Assembly: GCA_949358305.1 (NCBI GenBank)
Contig: OX442322.1
Coordinates: forward strand, 1,550,001-1,614,000
DNA length: 64,000 nt
Source of the DNA: Strigamia acuminata
Lineage: Eukaryota > Arthropoda > Chilopoda > Geophilomorpha > Linotaeniidae
Direction: 5' to 3'
The notes beneath the pieces are model-generated. The model was not told the DNA's origin, did not search any database, and saw only the letters and a program-made list of their open reading frames with translations. Position 1 is the first letter of the stretch; every line of letters begins with the position of its first letter. Of this stretch, positions 1 through 10,753 are shown in pieces. Made by a program: the position numbers and the translations under genes.

Positions 1-140
1 TGCTGACAATGCATCTAATCTAATGATGGCAAAGTACTAACGTTGGGTGGGGCAATTTTTTTGGTGAGCCGAATTTTTCGGAAACCGTTAGAGGTAGACA
101 GAAATTTCCAATTGTGAACTTGTACAGCAACATTTATTTA

Positions 141-604
141 GTCTAAAAATGACTATTCCTGAAATCTTTTGTACTAAAAATCACAATTTTCAAAGTAGAC
201 ACAAGTCAAAGGCTAACATGGCAAAAATTGAAAAGGTGCCCAAAACGTGCTAATTAGACGTAAAATGACCTAAAAAAAATCGATTCCCCGGTTGGAATTT
301 GCATATCTGGACCCCGTTGCAGATATATGGGCAAAAAAACAGAATTTTTTTACGACTTTTTCTTTGCAAAATTTGGTTTTTTGTCCATATCTCTACAACG
401 AAGCCAGATACGCAAATTCCAACCGAGAGAATCGATTCCCCAAGTCATTTTATGTCTAATAAACACCTTTTTGACACTTTTTCAATTTTGGCCATATTAA
501 CCTTTGACTTGTGTCTACTTTGAAAATTGTGATTTTCTTAAAATTTTTTAGTACAAAAAATTTGAGGAATAGTCATTTTTAGACAGACTTTTTGTTCACC
601 CTGA
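141..604. repeat. Fold-back MITE (long imperfect palindrome)
   Basis: The left arm (about 141-330) is repeated in inverted orientation in the right arm (about 395-584): for example the segment reading TCTAAAAATGACTATTCCT near 142 recurs inverted near 565-583, and GGTTGGAATTTGCATATCTGG near 291 recurs inverted near 402-421. The right end continues to a CACCCTG-type end near 602. No transposase is encoded, so this is a non-autonomous fold-back element; superfamily not assigned. Confidence 0.7.
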
Positions 605-633
605 AAAAAAGTGATTCTCTTATATTGTAACTA

Positions 634-1179
634 ATGTTAAGATTTTTAGATACGATGGCAGGGATAAGGAACACTGGCACTTTACGAATTAGGTGGCAGT
701 TAAGAATGTCCCCATTACAATTACATCCAGGTGTTACGATGTCGAAGGAAAATAAACTAGTTGTCACACAAGTCAATGGACAGAATACACTCCTGTATGG
801 TAATAGCACCATGAATAGTACTTTTATTTTCAAAATTTACGAATGGTCAGTTACTCTAACTTCTGATATTCCCATAAAGATGAAATGTGGATTAATTAAC
901 ATAAGTGACCAAGAAACTCGTGTCTTTCTGCGTGATGATGGATATTTATGTGTAAACAATATTTTTACAAAAATGTGTCCTCCTTTAACATTTCAAAAAT
1001 GTGTATGTTTAAAATTTAAGTTTTGGTCAAAAACAGGTGTGTTGCTTGTGAATGTAAAAGATGTCAACAAAATTCTTCATTTAAAAAGAAACATTGAAAC
1101 AATTAACTTAACTCCATACATAGAATTTTCTGAAGTAGCAGATTGTACTGTAGATGTTCATTCTGCATTTAAATATTAA
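634..1179 (+). CDS. Hypothetical protein or 3' exon, unassigned
   Basis: An open frame of 181 codons begins with ATG at 634, but a polypyrimidine stretch followed by AG at 648-649 suggests it may be the last exon of a gene lying to the left, with coding sequence from 650; an internal ATG at 655 is another possible start. The product alternates hydrophobic and polar residues in a way that suggests beta sandwich structure, has four N-x-S/T sites and a C-terminal Cys cluster (residues MCPPLTFQKCVCLKF), and shows no signal peptide or membrane segment. I recognise no family. It is AT-rich, like the virus-like genes further right, so a viral origin cannot be excluded. The following 180 bases to the Harbinger end hold no gene that I can see. 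Confidence 0.45.
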   Translation: MLRFLDTMAGIRNTGTLRIRWQLRMSPLQLHPGVTMSKENKLVVTQVNGQNTLLYGNSTMNSTFIFKIYEWSVTLTSDIPIKMKCGLINISDQETRVFLRDDGYLCVNNIFTKMCPPLTFQKCVCLKFKFWSKTGVLLVNVKDVNKILHLKRNIETINLTPYIEFSEVADCTVDVHSAFKY

Positions 1180-1533
1180 ACAAAGATTTTTTACTTAACA
1201 AAGGTTGTTATTAAAACACATATTAGTGTAACAAAGACGACAAAAGAATCTATGTAATATAGAGAAATTCATCAAGATAAATTCGATAAATTTATTTTTT
1301 AAAAGGAAAAACAAAGAAACAAGTATCGCCTAAGAAATCGAGTTTGCGAAAGACATTAGGTGCATTCAATTCTAAAATAGCTTTCAAAAACTGTTTTTCA
1401 TTGTTTTCCGAAAACGACGAAAACTGTTTTCAACATTGAGCAGCGTTATTACCAACAGCTGTCAACAGGTTTCAACAGCCACGGAGCATGCTCAGTCTGC
1501 ACATGATCACATGATCACATAACAAATCACAAA

Positions 1534-2791
1534 ATGGCGACGGTTGCTACTAAACAGAACAGACAAGCAGCAGAGGATTTTATTGTGATGACAACATTTA
1601 TTGATCTATTGGAGACAACAGATAAAAAAAAGGAAGATGAGATTATGGAAGATGCAATCTTTGGATTAACTTTTTTGAATTGTAATCGCTACTTGGTGGA
1701 AAGGTGTGGTGTCGACAAGAATAGGTTACTTCTGGAAAAGCTATTACCAACTTATGATGAAATTCGTTTCCATCGTACGGTACGAATGAGTCGGGAGCAA
1801 TTTTTAAGATTGTTTAATCTTATAAAAGACCATCCTATATTCGCATCGCCTCGAAATAATCAATACGATACAGCCGTGCAGTTACTTATCGTTTTAAACA
1901 GGTTTGGAACTTATGGAAATGCAGCTGGAATTATGCCATTTGCCCGTGACTTTGGAGTTGGTGATGGGGGTACATTAAACATATTTACACAACGCATCAT
2001 TACTGCGCTTCTTGCAATTGAAAAGAAATATGTGTACTGGCCCACTGTTCAAGAGAGAGAGAAAATAGGAAATTACATGTATAAAGAATTGTTACCAAAC
2101 TGCATCGGATTTGTGGATGGAACGCACGTAATCTTGGACTGTGCTCCAAAAGATGACCCCATTTCCTACTTCAACCGGAAAGGTCGATATTCATTTAATT
2201 TACAACTAGTGTGCGATCCTTTTAAGAAAATTCGTTCTTACCATGTTGGACAACCAGGTAATAGAATCAACAATTTAACCAAAATGAAATAATAAATAAA
2301 ACACTTGTTTAGGTAAAGTACACGATGCACGTGTATTTTCTTTGATGTCCATCTCTACGCACCCACACAGATTTTTCAATAACCAGGAGTACATCATCGG
2401 AGATCCGGCTTACAAATTAGCATCGACAGTGATAACACCGTATAGAAAGAGACCTGGACTATCAAGAAACCAGGAAAACTTCAACCACCATTTGTCCCGC
2501 AAGAGAATAGCCATTGAACATGTAAATGGTATTCTAAAGTCCAGGTTTGGCAGCCTGAAAGGATTGCGGATGATAATTGACCGCAATTCAGGTCATAGGT
2601 TTGCCTGCGAATGGATTACTGCATGTATTATTTTATATAACATTTTGCAAGACGAAGATCCATGGGAAATAGACGACAAACCAATAGAAATGACAGATCA
2701 AGAAGACATCGAAGGGACAGATGAACAAGATGAAACCGAAGGACGAAGCAAACGAGACGACTTACTTAATTATGTCACACAATTCCTGTAA
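1534..2791 (+). CDS. Harbinger (HARBI1-like) DDE transposase, two exons
   Basis: Coding sequence is 1534-2257 joined to 2313-2791 (400 aa). A 55-bp GT-AG intron (2258-2312) is supported because splicing restores an uninterrupted catalytic domain: exon 1 ends in VGQPG and exon 2 opens KVHDARVF, the conserved segment between the first and second catalytic Asp. The DDE_Tnp_4-type nuclease core shows GFVDGTHV (first Asp, about residue 195), GDPAY (second Asp, about 272) and AIEHVNGILKSRFG (Glu, about 310). The acidic C-terminus follows. Function: cut-and-paste transposition of its own element, acting with the MYB-like partner encoded convergently. No stop or frameshift is seen, so the protein is probably functional. 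Start is the first ATG after a run of non-coding 5' sequence. Retention of the unspliced form would end at 2292. Confidence 0.88.
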
Positions 2792-2971
2792 AAATGAAAT
2801 AAATTCAAAGAAATTCAATTTAGTTTGTCAAACATCTTTTTATTAATTGATAGAAATGAGTATAGGTATTCAATTAATACAACAAAGAATACAACTAAGA
2901 ATTATTATTATTATTATTATTATTGTTCTGCAACTTGAGAATTTCTAGCTGAACTTTCCGGTCTTCAACTT

Positions 2972-3900
2972 CTAAACGTCCTTATTTATTCGTGCCAACT
3001 CAAGTGCCACTTCCTTGGTGTTTTCTAATTTTTTTTCTTCCAATTTTTGCTTTTTTACCCACTTTTCTCTCTTGAATGCCATCTTCATCTTCTCAATTTC
3101 CATATTGGAATCGCATCTGCTTTGATAAGCCATGGCCAGCTTATCAACAGCTGTTGTCCGCGACTTCTTCACTGCTCCATCTGGTTTTTCGATTGAATCG
3201 TCCAATGCAGTGAATCGTCTTGTATTAGGTCTCGGTGCTGAGGATGTACTTGACGAAGACTCTTCTTGTAAAGGTGTATTTTGAAATTCCGGTTCTTCCT
3301 CTACACCTACTTCCAAATCTTCAATTGTAACAGTTCCCACGACACCCAAAGGAAGTGTAATTATTGGCTCTCCATCATTACGCTGATAAGTGGTATGAAT
3401 AGCCTGGCTTGTTGCTAAGATTTCTTGTAAAATGTAATAGAAGTGGCACATTTTTATAACAACATCTGTAATGAAAAAATAAACCAATAAATAAATAAAT
3501 AAATAAACAAATCAAAAAATTATTTATACGAATTTATTACCCGGAAATGCATCGGGGTCGTCAGCCTGTACGCCCTGTCCAGTTTCGTTGATCCATTTGG
3601 TGACTTCTTCATACCGTTTCTTCATACCATTGCATTTATTCTTCAGTTGCACCGTATCACAGTTCGGTAGATGTAGTTCATCCAGCATCTTTCTCTCATA
3701 CTGGACATGAGTTTCTTTAGCCTATAAAAGATATAATAAAATTAATTGATAAATATACTCATGTTTTAATAAATAAATAAAATCTGTTTACTTACGCGGT
3801 CTTTACCAAGGTATGGCTTTTCAGCCAGGTAATGGGCAATCAGAGTTTCCTCATCCACAGTCCACATTCTTGGTGGTGCACGTCTCCTTTTGGTGCTCAT
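2972..3900 (-). CDS. Harbinger MYB/SANT-like DNA-binding protein, three exons
   Basis: The model is complement of 3796-3900, 3541-3721 and 2972-3465 (259 aa); phases match at both GT-AG introns. Exon 1 begins with a basic stretch then the SANT helix signature MWTVDEETLIAHY; exon 2 continues with a trihelix-type segment ending KKRYEEVTKWI; exon 3 has a Ser-rich acidic linker and a lysine-rich coiled-coil-like C-terminus. In Harbinger elements this second protein binds the transposase and the terminal repeats and aids nuclear import. A 5'-UTR exon boundary is suggested by an acceptor at 3931-3932 and a distant donor at 24721-24722, making the Copia-filled minisatellite part of one giant 5'-UTR intron. 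Only the third exon is a long open frame on its own, so a gene finder could miss the first two. Confidence 0.8.
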
Positions 3901-4030
3901 ATTTCGGGTGGAATTGTGTTAGAACTAGTTCTGAAGAGAAAAATGTAAATATATTTAATTTAATAGTAATCTTAGTTTATTTAAATTAATAGTATTATTA
4001 TTATTCATTTAAGAACGGGAAATCAGCCTA

Positions 4031-4330
4031 GAATTGGCCGCAACCGACGCGCAAATGCGGCGGGAAATTGGCCGCAAATGCGGCGGAGAATTGGCCGCAA
4101 ATGCGGCGGGGAATTGGCCGCAATGTGCCCGAGAAGTAGCCGCAATCAACGCGCGAATGCGGCGGGAAATTGGCCGCAAATGCGGCGGAGAATTGGCCGC
4201 AATCAACGCGCGAATGCGGCGGGAAATTGGCCGCAAATGCGGCGGGGAATTGGCCGCAATGTGCCCGAGAAGTAGCCGCAATCGACGCGCGAATGCGGCG
4301 GGAAATTGGCCGCAAATGCGGCGGAGAATT
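4031..4330. repeat. GC-rich minisatellite, segment 1
   Basis: Tandem units of about 22 bp (core GAATTGGCCGCAAATGCGGC) alternate with variants containing GTGCCCGAGAAGTAGC and AATCGACGCGCG, giving a higher-order period of 136 bp (GTGCCC at 4125 and 4261). It is strongly GC-rich against an AT-rich background. The array is cut at 4330 by Copia A and resumes at 10754. The motif CAGCCTAG occurs just outside both ends of the whole array (near 4024 and near 24650). Confidence 0.9.
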
Positions 4331-4610
4331 TGTTGAAAGTATGGATTGATGAACAAATTCCAGGCCAAAAGTGAGTAAAAGAACAAGATTTAATCATCTC
4401 ATGCAAGCATGGAGAAAAATCAACAACAAGAGAACAAGTAATAACAACAGTTGCTAAGCAGTTAAAAAACAACTCCAACTACGGTAACCCAATTGATACA
4501 TCAATGTTTACATGATAATAAACTATAAAATCATAAATAATTACAAATCAAACATGTGTAACATCAATAATCAATTGCATATCACAAATCTCGGAGAACA
4601 AAAGCCAACA
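4331..4610 (-). repeat. Copia A 3' LTR
   Basis: 280 bp, TG...CA termini, no difference seen from 10474-10753. It is flanked outside by minisatellite and inside by the polypurine tract. Confidence 0.94.
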
Positions 4611-4677
4611 GAGCCCCCCATTCTCCGAGACATGACTCAATCATATAACAAGATATAACAAAAGTAAATGCGAAAAC

Positions 4678-7600
4678 CTATCGCAAACTACTGTAAAAAT
4701 GTTGACATAAATATCGAATGCGGGCGGGCGAGAAAAATTTTGTGAAGATGTCCGCAGGGTTTAATTCACCTGAAACTTTCCTCAAAACAAAAACACCCTC
4801 ATTTAGCCAATCCCGCAGGAAAAAGAATTTCACGTCAATGTGCTTTGTCCTCCGATTCTCTATATCGTTGCGGGTGAAAAAAATCGTCGACAGAGAATCA
4901 GAGAACATGGTTGGGGCCGGAAGTTGAAAAATCCGGGTCCGCTCAATCGCGCCATGAAGCCAGACAATTTCCTTTGCGCCGTCCAGAAGAGCAAGGAATT
5001 CCGCTTCCATAATGGACAAGGCGCAATAGCGTTGCTTACAGCAACCCCAGGAAATGGGAACCCCGAACACCGAAATTGTATAACCTCCGAAGCTCTTTCT
5101 TGTATCTCGATCTGAGATCCAAGAAGCATCGGAGTGCCCTGATAGAATATCTCCAGTGACCGCGGAAAGCTGAATTGAATATTCCCGCGTATTCTTCACA
5201 TACTGGAGGATCTGTAGCAAAAGGGCCACGTGCCTTCCAGTAAAGCACGTGTTATATTGTGACATAAGGATAACTGGAAAGAGGATATCGGGACGCGTTC
5301 GAGAAGCTAGAAAGAGCAGAGACCCAATGAGAGACCGATATGGGAATTCATCATCCCTCAAAACACGTTCACCATCTCTAGCACAATTGACCATCGTGCC
5401 AACGGTAATCGGGACTTTGCACAAATGCTCGGAGGAAATTCCGTAGTCTTCAGCAATCTTATCAATGTAATCGCGCTGATGGATGCAGATTTTACCACCA
5501 TCGCGATCAAATTGGACGCCCAACAACTTCGATACCGGACCCAAATCTGTTATCGTGAAAATTGCACGAAGGGCCTTAACAGTTCGATCACGCGGATCTT
5601 GTCCTTTGGTGAAAAGTACCATGTCATCAACATAAACAAGGATGACAGCATCGTAAGTGTTGGAAATAAATACGCCATTAATCCCAAGAAGCTTGTGGAA
5701 ATTAATCCCTAGCAAAGCCTCAACCAGGCGGAAATTCCATTGCCGTCCGCTCTGATGAAGGCCATAAAGGGCCTTATGAAGCCTCCATACCTTACCGGCA
5801 TTCTGAGGAGTTTCCCAGCCCTTAGGAATTCTCATGAAGATAGCTTCATCTAAGTTGCCATATAAATAAGCACCCTTGACATCGAGATGTGCATCTAGCC
5901 AGCCTAAAACGACTACTAGAAGCACGAAAAACAGGCGTATAAGCACATAGTTAACCACGGGACTGAAAACCTCGGAATAGTCGACTCCGAACTTTTGGCT
6001 AAAGCCCTGGGCAACCAACATCGCTCTAAAACGGCGCACGACGCCTTCTGCATCGCGCTTGATGTAGTAAACCCATTTATTCCCCACAATGTTCACATTA
6101 GAAGGAGGTTTCTCAACCTCTTCGTAAACACCTCGCTCACGGAAGAGTGAAAGCTCTTCCTCCATGGCTTTCTGCCAATGGACACGGTCGGGACTTGCAA
6201 TAGCTTCCTTATAGGTGCGAGGAACCTGGGCAAATAAGGAGTGCGCGTACCGTGGTGTAGCAGAATAGCAATCCCCTAATGCTTCATCTTCTGAAGCCGT
6301 AGGACTAGGAAGAGGAAAAGCAGTTGGATCTGCCGGAGGGGGATCAACCGTGCAAACAGGCACGTTCCGGGTGCAAAAGTCAAAATTATCCCGGTCATAT
6401 GTTAATCGATGATCTGCGCAATATTGCGCAATGTCAACATGACTCCGTAATCTGGTATGATCCGGGGGATAAAAATACACATCAGTGTTTCCCATAGTCG
6501 CACCAGACTGCCGAATCACCTCGGAGCGAGTCCACTTGCCCCCCACAGCCGAAGTAGAAGGCTGAGGCTGATTTAGTGGCGAGGCAATAGTAGGTGGTGT
6601 AGGCAACGGATGCGCTTGCGCCGAAGGTCGAGTAACCACAGGCGGTGGAGGAGGAGGATAAGAAGGTGGAGGAGGATAAGAAAGCAGAGGAAGATTGGGG
6701 GGACGTTGAGGAGGAGGTGGAGGAAGAGGTGGATCGGAATCGAAATCCGAATCTAATGTCACCGATATAGCTCCCTCATCAGTTACCTCAGTACCCTCAT
6801 AAAAACGAGGATGTCCCCACATGCAGTTTTCATCAAAACGAACATGCTTTGACTCAAACACTGCACGGCGCTTCGGGCACCACACGCGATAACCTCGCGT
6901 GCGCAAAGCATAGCCAACAACTACACCCGTCCAGGCTCGAGACTCGAATTTTGAACCACGGACCTGTTGTGGTATGTGCACGAAACACCTTGACCCAATC
7001 ACTTTTAAGTGCTTGAGTGGAACAGCCTTATTGTACCACAGACAATAGGGGATAAGGTTGTTCAGAGATTTATGTGGAAAGCGATTCTTGAGATAAATCA
7101 TTGAAACCGCGAGCTCAGCCCACAATTCTCGAGGCAAAGACGTCATCAAAAACAAGGAACGCACGCCTTCAAATAAGGTGCGGTTAAGGCGTTCCGCAAC
7201 GCCATTCTGCTCAGGTGTATAAACATTCGTGCGCTGTGCCTTGATGCCACGCTGGAGCAAGAAATTTTCGAAATTTTTAGAGCAAAATTCCATCCCGTTA
7301 TCGGTTCTGACTGCTTTAATGCAGCCAGCCCCCCATAATGTTTCCATCCGAGCATGGAAAAGTTTAAAAACTTCAAAAACTTCCCCCTTCGTTTTCATAG
7401 GGACAACAAAGGAATAGCGAGAAAAGTCATCCACGATCGTTAATAAATAACGAGCGCCACCCACGGAAGTAGTTGGGGAATTTCCCCAAACGTCCATATG
7501 GATTAAATCCAAAGGCTTCTTACTGGAAATTCTATTCTTTGCACTCGGAAACGAGGCTCGGGTGGATTTAGAACGAGCACACACGGCACATGCCGGAAAT

Positions 7601-9159
7601 GCGGAAGTCGAAATATCGATTCCGGAAGCATTCGGAGATTTCGCTAAAAAGTGTAAACCTTCGGTATTAAAATGCCCAAATCTCCGGTGCCAAAGCTCTA
7701 AATCGGATAACTTCCCCTTCGGGGGCTTACAAGGAGGGGATAAAGCAGGTCCCTCGGCAAAAGTGACATGCCGAGCAGGCTTTATAGTCTGCGCAGAGAG
7801 GACCGGCTTGACCACTGAGGTGGCCGTAAGCGCAGGAAGCGGCGCAGATGTAGGATCTGCGGGCAAGACATGCTGAAGGGAATATAAATCATCCTTCAGT
7901 TTGGCATGCAAAAGAAATTGTTTGGCTTTGTCGGACGGATCAAAAATGGTCATTAAACCATTTGAAGCCACAAAATGTAGTCCGGCGCGATCAATTTTTG
8001 ACAAACTGACTAAATTACGCGAAAAAGCGGGGGCATGAAGAACATTATGCATTGTGACGGGAAATTCTCCTTTCGCGCCACCACGACCAATCCGCAAAAC
8101 CACGTCACCTATACCATCAACTCGTGAACGGCCTTCACCCAAAATGATGAAATAATTCGAAACGGGCTTGTACGTCGAAAAAGAATCACGACGGCAACAC
8201 ACGTGGTCAGATGAACCCGAATCAATTAGCCATTCCAAAGACGAAGTCGATGCGACGTTGGATTCTGACCGTGCAAAGAAACCTAAACCGGACCTTGCAC
8301 TTGAAACACTTTGAGCACTCGGGGCAGGTGGTGTTGCATTACCGCGTCCACTTTTGCGGTTCCGAGACGAAGATCGGCGACCACGATTGGTAGACGAGTT
8401 GGAAGAGGCAACGCCCTGGACTCGAGGTTTGGGGCACTTGTTCGCATAGTGTCCCATTTCCTTGCAATTAAAGCACTGAATTTGTGACAAGGGCTTGAAA
8501 ACTCTCGTCGGTGCACTCGAAGACGAACTCGCTGACTGTAAACTAGTCGATGACCCCGAATCTGCATTCTTCATCTTCAAACGATTAAATTCGGAGAGAA
8601 GATGGTCGGAGACTCCCTTTAATGTGAAATCCGCTTTGGACCAATGGTAAATTGTTTGCACGGTCGCCTCGTATGAATCCGGTAACAAATCCAAAAGTTG
8701 ATAAGCGACATCCGAATCTGAAAATGTAACTTCCAAGTCCTTTAAAACTGCACGGGCTTTGGTGACACGGCTAATGAAAACTGACATGTCTTCATTCGGA
8801 AGTAAACGCATCATCAGGAAATCTCGGCGGAGTTTAGCAATTCGGGCAAGAGAAGTCGGCTGAAATGTCGCTTTCAAGGCTACCCAGGCGTCACGTGCGG
8901 AATCCGCAGCAAGAACAATGTCCTGATATTGGGACTCGACAAACAAGCCAAGCAAGGCTTTTGCACGCTTTGAACGGTCGTCGTGAAGCTGTTTTCGAGG
9001 CTGATCCCAGGCTTCGTCTCTGACCGGAGGATTCTCTGAGATGAAATCATCTACTCCTTTTTCCAAGAGCAAAAATTGGATATTTCGGGACCAAGATTCG
9101 TAGTTATCAGAGTTCAGTCGTGGAATTGAAAATTGGTGAGATTTGCCGGAATCCGCCAT
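4678..9159 (-). CDS. Copia A Gag-Pol polyprotein, with an MBD-like domain
   Basis: A single 1,493-aa frame from ATG at 9159. Domain order: Gag UBN2-type capsid (about 10-200); CCHC zinc knuckle CFNCKEMGHYANKC (about 228-241); aspartic protease WLIDSGSSDHVC (about 309); integrase zinc finger LWHRRFGHF...CAVCARSK (about 490-530) and core with HMDVWG, RTDNGMEF and TPEQNGVAERLNRT (about 555-660); a Pro-rich linker; reverse transcriptase with YVDDMVLF (about 1175); RNase H with HSDASW and MEAEFLAL. Between integrase and RT (about 873-926) is an extra module reading KWTRSEV...NTDVYFYPP...RLRSHVDIAQYC that matches the methyl-CpG-binding (MBD) fold pattern. All catalytic residues looked for are present, so the element is likely autonomous. 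Confidence 0.95.
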   Translation of the reverse strand: MADSGKSHQFSIPRLNSDNYESWSRNIQFLLLEKGVDDFISENPPVRDEAWDQPRKQLHDDRSKRAKALLGLFVESQYQDIVLAADSARDAWVALKATFQPTSLARIAKLRRDFLMMRLLPNEDMSVFISRVTKARAVLKDLEVTFSDSDVAYQLLDLLPDSYEATVQTIYHWSKADFTLKGVSDHLLSEFNRLKMKNADSGSSTSLQSASSSSSAPTRVFKPLSQIQCFNCKEMGHYANKCPKPRVQGVASSNSSTNRGRRSSSRNRKSGRGNATPPAPSAQSVSSARSGLGFFARSESNVASTSSLEWLIDSGSSDHVCCRRDSFSTYKPVSNYFIILGEGRSRVDGIGDVVLRIGRGGAKGEFPVTMHNVLHAPAFSRNLVSLSKIDRAGLHFVASNGLMTIFDPSDKAKQFLLHAKLKDDLYSLQHVLPADPTSAPLPALTATSVVKPVLSAQTIKPARHVTFAEGPALSPPCKPPKGKLSDLELWHRRFGHFNTEGLHFLAKSPNASGIDISTSAFPACAVCARSKSTRASFPSAKNRISSKKPLDLIHMDVWGNSPTTSVGGARYLLTIVDDFSRYSFVVPMKTKGEVFEVFKLFHARMETLWGAGCIKAVRTDNGMEFCSKNFENFLLQRGIKAQRTNVYTPEQNGVAERLNRTLFEGVRSLFLMTSLPRELWAELAVSMIYLKNRFPHKSLNNLIPYCLWYNKAVPLKHLKVIGSRCFVHIPQQVRGSKFESRAWTGVVVGYALRTRGYRVWCPKRRAVFESKHVRFDENCMWGHPRFYEGTEVTDEGAISVTLDSDFDSDPPLPPPPPQRPPNLPLLSYPPPPSYPPPPPPVVTRPSAQAHPLPTPPTIASPLNQPQPSTSAVGGKWTRSEVIRQSGATMGNTDVYFYPPDHTRLRSHVDIAQYCADHRLTYDRDNFDFCTRNVPVCTVDPPPADPTAFPLPSPTASEDEALGDCYSATPRYAHSLFAQVPRTYKEAIASPDRVHWQKAMEEELSLFRERGVYEEVEKPPSNVNIVGNKWVYYIKRDAEGVVRRFRAMLVAQGFSQKFGVDYSEVFSPVVNYVLIRLFFVLLVVVLGWLDAHLDVKGAYLYGNLDEAIFMRIPKGWETPQNAGKVWRLHKALYGLHQSGRQWNFRLVEALLGINFHKLLGINGVFISNTYDAVILVYVDDMVLFTKGQDPRDRTVKALRAIFTITDLGPVSKLLGVQFDRDGGKICIHQRDYIDKIAEDYGISSEHLCKVPITVGTMVNCARDGERVLRDDEFPYRSLIGSLLFLASRTRPDILFPVILMSQYNTCFTGRHVALLLQILQYVKNTREYSIQLSAVTGDILSGHSDASWISDRDTRKSFGGYTISVFGVPISWGCCKQRYCALSIMEAEFLALLDGAKEIVWLHGAIERTRIFQLPAPTMFSDSLSTIFFTRNDIENRRTKHIDVKFFFLRDWLNEGVFVLRKVSGELNPADIFTKFFSPARIRYLCQHFYSSLR

Positions 9160-10459
9160 GACGATATAAGTGAGCGGTTCTGCGAAAAGTTTGGTCGAGG
9201 TGACAGGAGAACGCGCGGTATCGTTGTTCGAGGCGGAAAACCAGAATTGGACTATTCAGGTTGCTAGCCAACCCAACTAAACAGTGGCCGTTTAGGAGTT
9301 GTCGGGAAATAATGGCCCTATGGCCCCCGGATACTCCACTGTCGGGCACGGCAAATTAATACAACGGTCAAAGTGCAATGACCGAGGCAAAGATTTGTAT
9401 CTGTTAGGGCAATTAAATCCACTAACAAATACAAATCCAGGATCCTACACCAGGTCCCTACCAAAAACCTTAATCTTATACAAAGTTTCACGAAACTTAA
9501 TATTTAACAAAGTTTCATGAAAAAAAATGAGGAGAATCTGGTAGAATCTCTTGGAAAACTCGATCAAAACTTCTTGAAAATCTCTGCAAATTGGTTGGCA
9601 AACTTCTGCCACTTCGTGTCTGATTTCACACGGAAGTCCACGCAAAAATCGACGTAACCTGACGAAATCTGCAAAAATAAACACGAAAAAGTACATGAGA
9701 ATTCAATTCAATGTTTAAAATCTTCAAAGATCTTCGAAAATCGACGAAAATCTTGAAAAAACAGTCACAAAATGCGTCTGCTGCTCTCGTGTTCGTAATC
9801 GACGTAACGGACACAAAAAAAATTTGAAACAAATCCCAAAGTACTCACAACACTTGTAGAAACAAGTGGAATAATCCAGTAATCCCTGGCACAACACAGT
9901 ATCGACGAAAAAGCACTAAATTCGATGAAAAGCACGTTAAAATTCGGCGAGAAGATCCTCGTGAAGCGCACGGGTATATGGCGCAAAAACAACGAAAATC
10001 GGCCCGAAAAACGTGGAAAACATGATGAAAAGTACTCACAATCGTGTGTATAACACGTACACTGCTAAACACAAGCAGATACTGGATGGCACAGTCAAAA
10101 ACTCGATGAAATACGCGAAAATCGTCGGCGAAAATCACTCGGAATTTGGTGCATCGCGATCGGGCGAATCTGCGGCGATCATCGGCGAAAATTCACGGAA
10201 ATCCATCAGGAAAAGTACCCACGATCCTTCTACAAGCTCAGGACAGTACCCACGAAAATTTGCAGCGTTCAAATCCGTTGCAAATTGCAGAAAAAGCATC
10301 AAAATCGTCGGGTGAGCAGGCATGAAGAAACGAGGTCGGCCATTTTGCCAGGAGCGAGTAATCGATCAGCAGAATAAGATGAACGAAAATTCATGGAATT
10401 TTGACAAAAACTTGGCCAAAATTCAACATGAACAACTCACAGTGATGGAATGAACTCTA
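9160..10459 (-). other. Copia A untranslated leader
   Basis: About 1.3 kb lies between the primer-binding site and the gag start. It is rich in repeated TCGACGAAAAT-like motifs on the plus strand and has no credible coding frame; only short overlapping frames occur. It presumably holds packaging and translation signals, none of which I can identify. Confidence 0.6.
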
Positions 10460-10473
10460 ATCCTCTGCTACCA
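10460..10473 (-). promoter_or_regulatory. Copia A primer-binding site (initiator tRNA-Met)
   Basis: The minus strand reads TGGTAGCAGAGGAT immediately after the 5' LTR. This is complementary to the 3' end of animal initiator tRNA-Met (…CUCUGCUACCA), so the full 3' end of the tRNA is used, unlike Drosophila copia, which uses an internal half-tRNA. Confidence 0.85.
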
Positions 10474-10753
10474 TGTTGAAAGTATGGATTGATGAACAAA
10501 TTCCAGGCCAAAAGTGAGTAAAAGAACAAGATTTAATCATCTCATGCAAGCATGGAGAAAAATCAACAACAAGAGAACAAGTAATAACAACAGTTGCTAA
10601 GCAGTTAAAAAACAACTCCAACTACGGTAACCCAATTGATACATCAATGTTTACATGATAATAAACTATAAAATCATAAATAATTACAAATCAAACATGT
10701 GTAACATCAATAATCAATTGCATATCACAAATCTCGGAGAACAAAAGCCAACA
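10474..10753 (-). repeat. Copia A 5' LTR
   Basis: 280 bp, direct repeat of 4331-4610 with no difference seen; lack of divergence indicates a recent insertion. Confidence 0.94.

Larger units (their letters stand above)
4331..10753 (-). mobile_element. Copia A: complete, probably active Ty1/Copia element
   Basis: Two 280-bp LTRs (4331-4610, 10474-10753) begin TGTTG and end CAACA and look identical by eye. The 5-bp TSD GAATT is present at 4326-4330 and 10754-10758. The primer-binding site abuts the 5' LTR, a polypurine tract (AATGGGGGGCTC on the minus strand, at 4611-4622) abuts the 3' LTR, and one uninterrupted 1,493-codon gag-pol frame lies inside. Transcription runs on the minus strand. Confidence 0.95.

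Noticed and set aside
2342-2791. Second part of the Harbinger transposase as an independent gene starting at an internal ATG
   Set aside because: A 55-bp GT-AG intron joins it in phase to the first part and restores the conserved sequence across the junction.
4009-4386. Several overlapping open frames on both strands through the GC-rich array (also at 10655-11200, 17750-18030 and 24384-24660)
   Set aside because: They are translations of a tandem repeat whose unit lacks stop codons in several frames; no start context, no family, and they run into LTRs.
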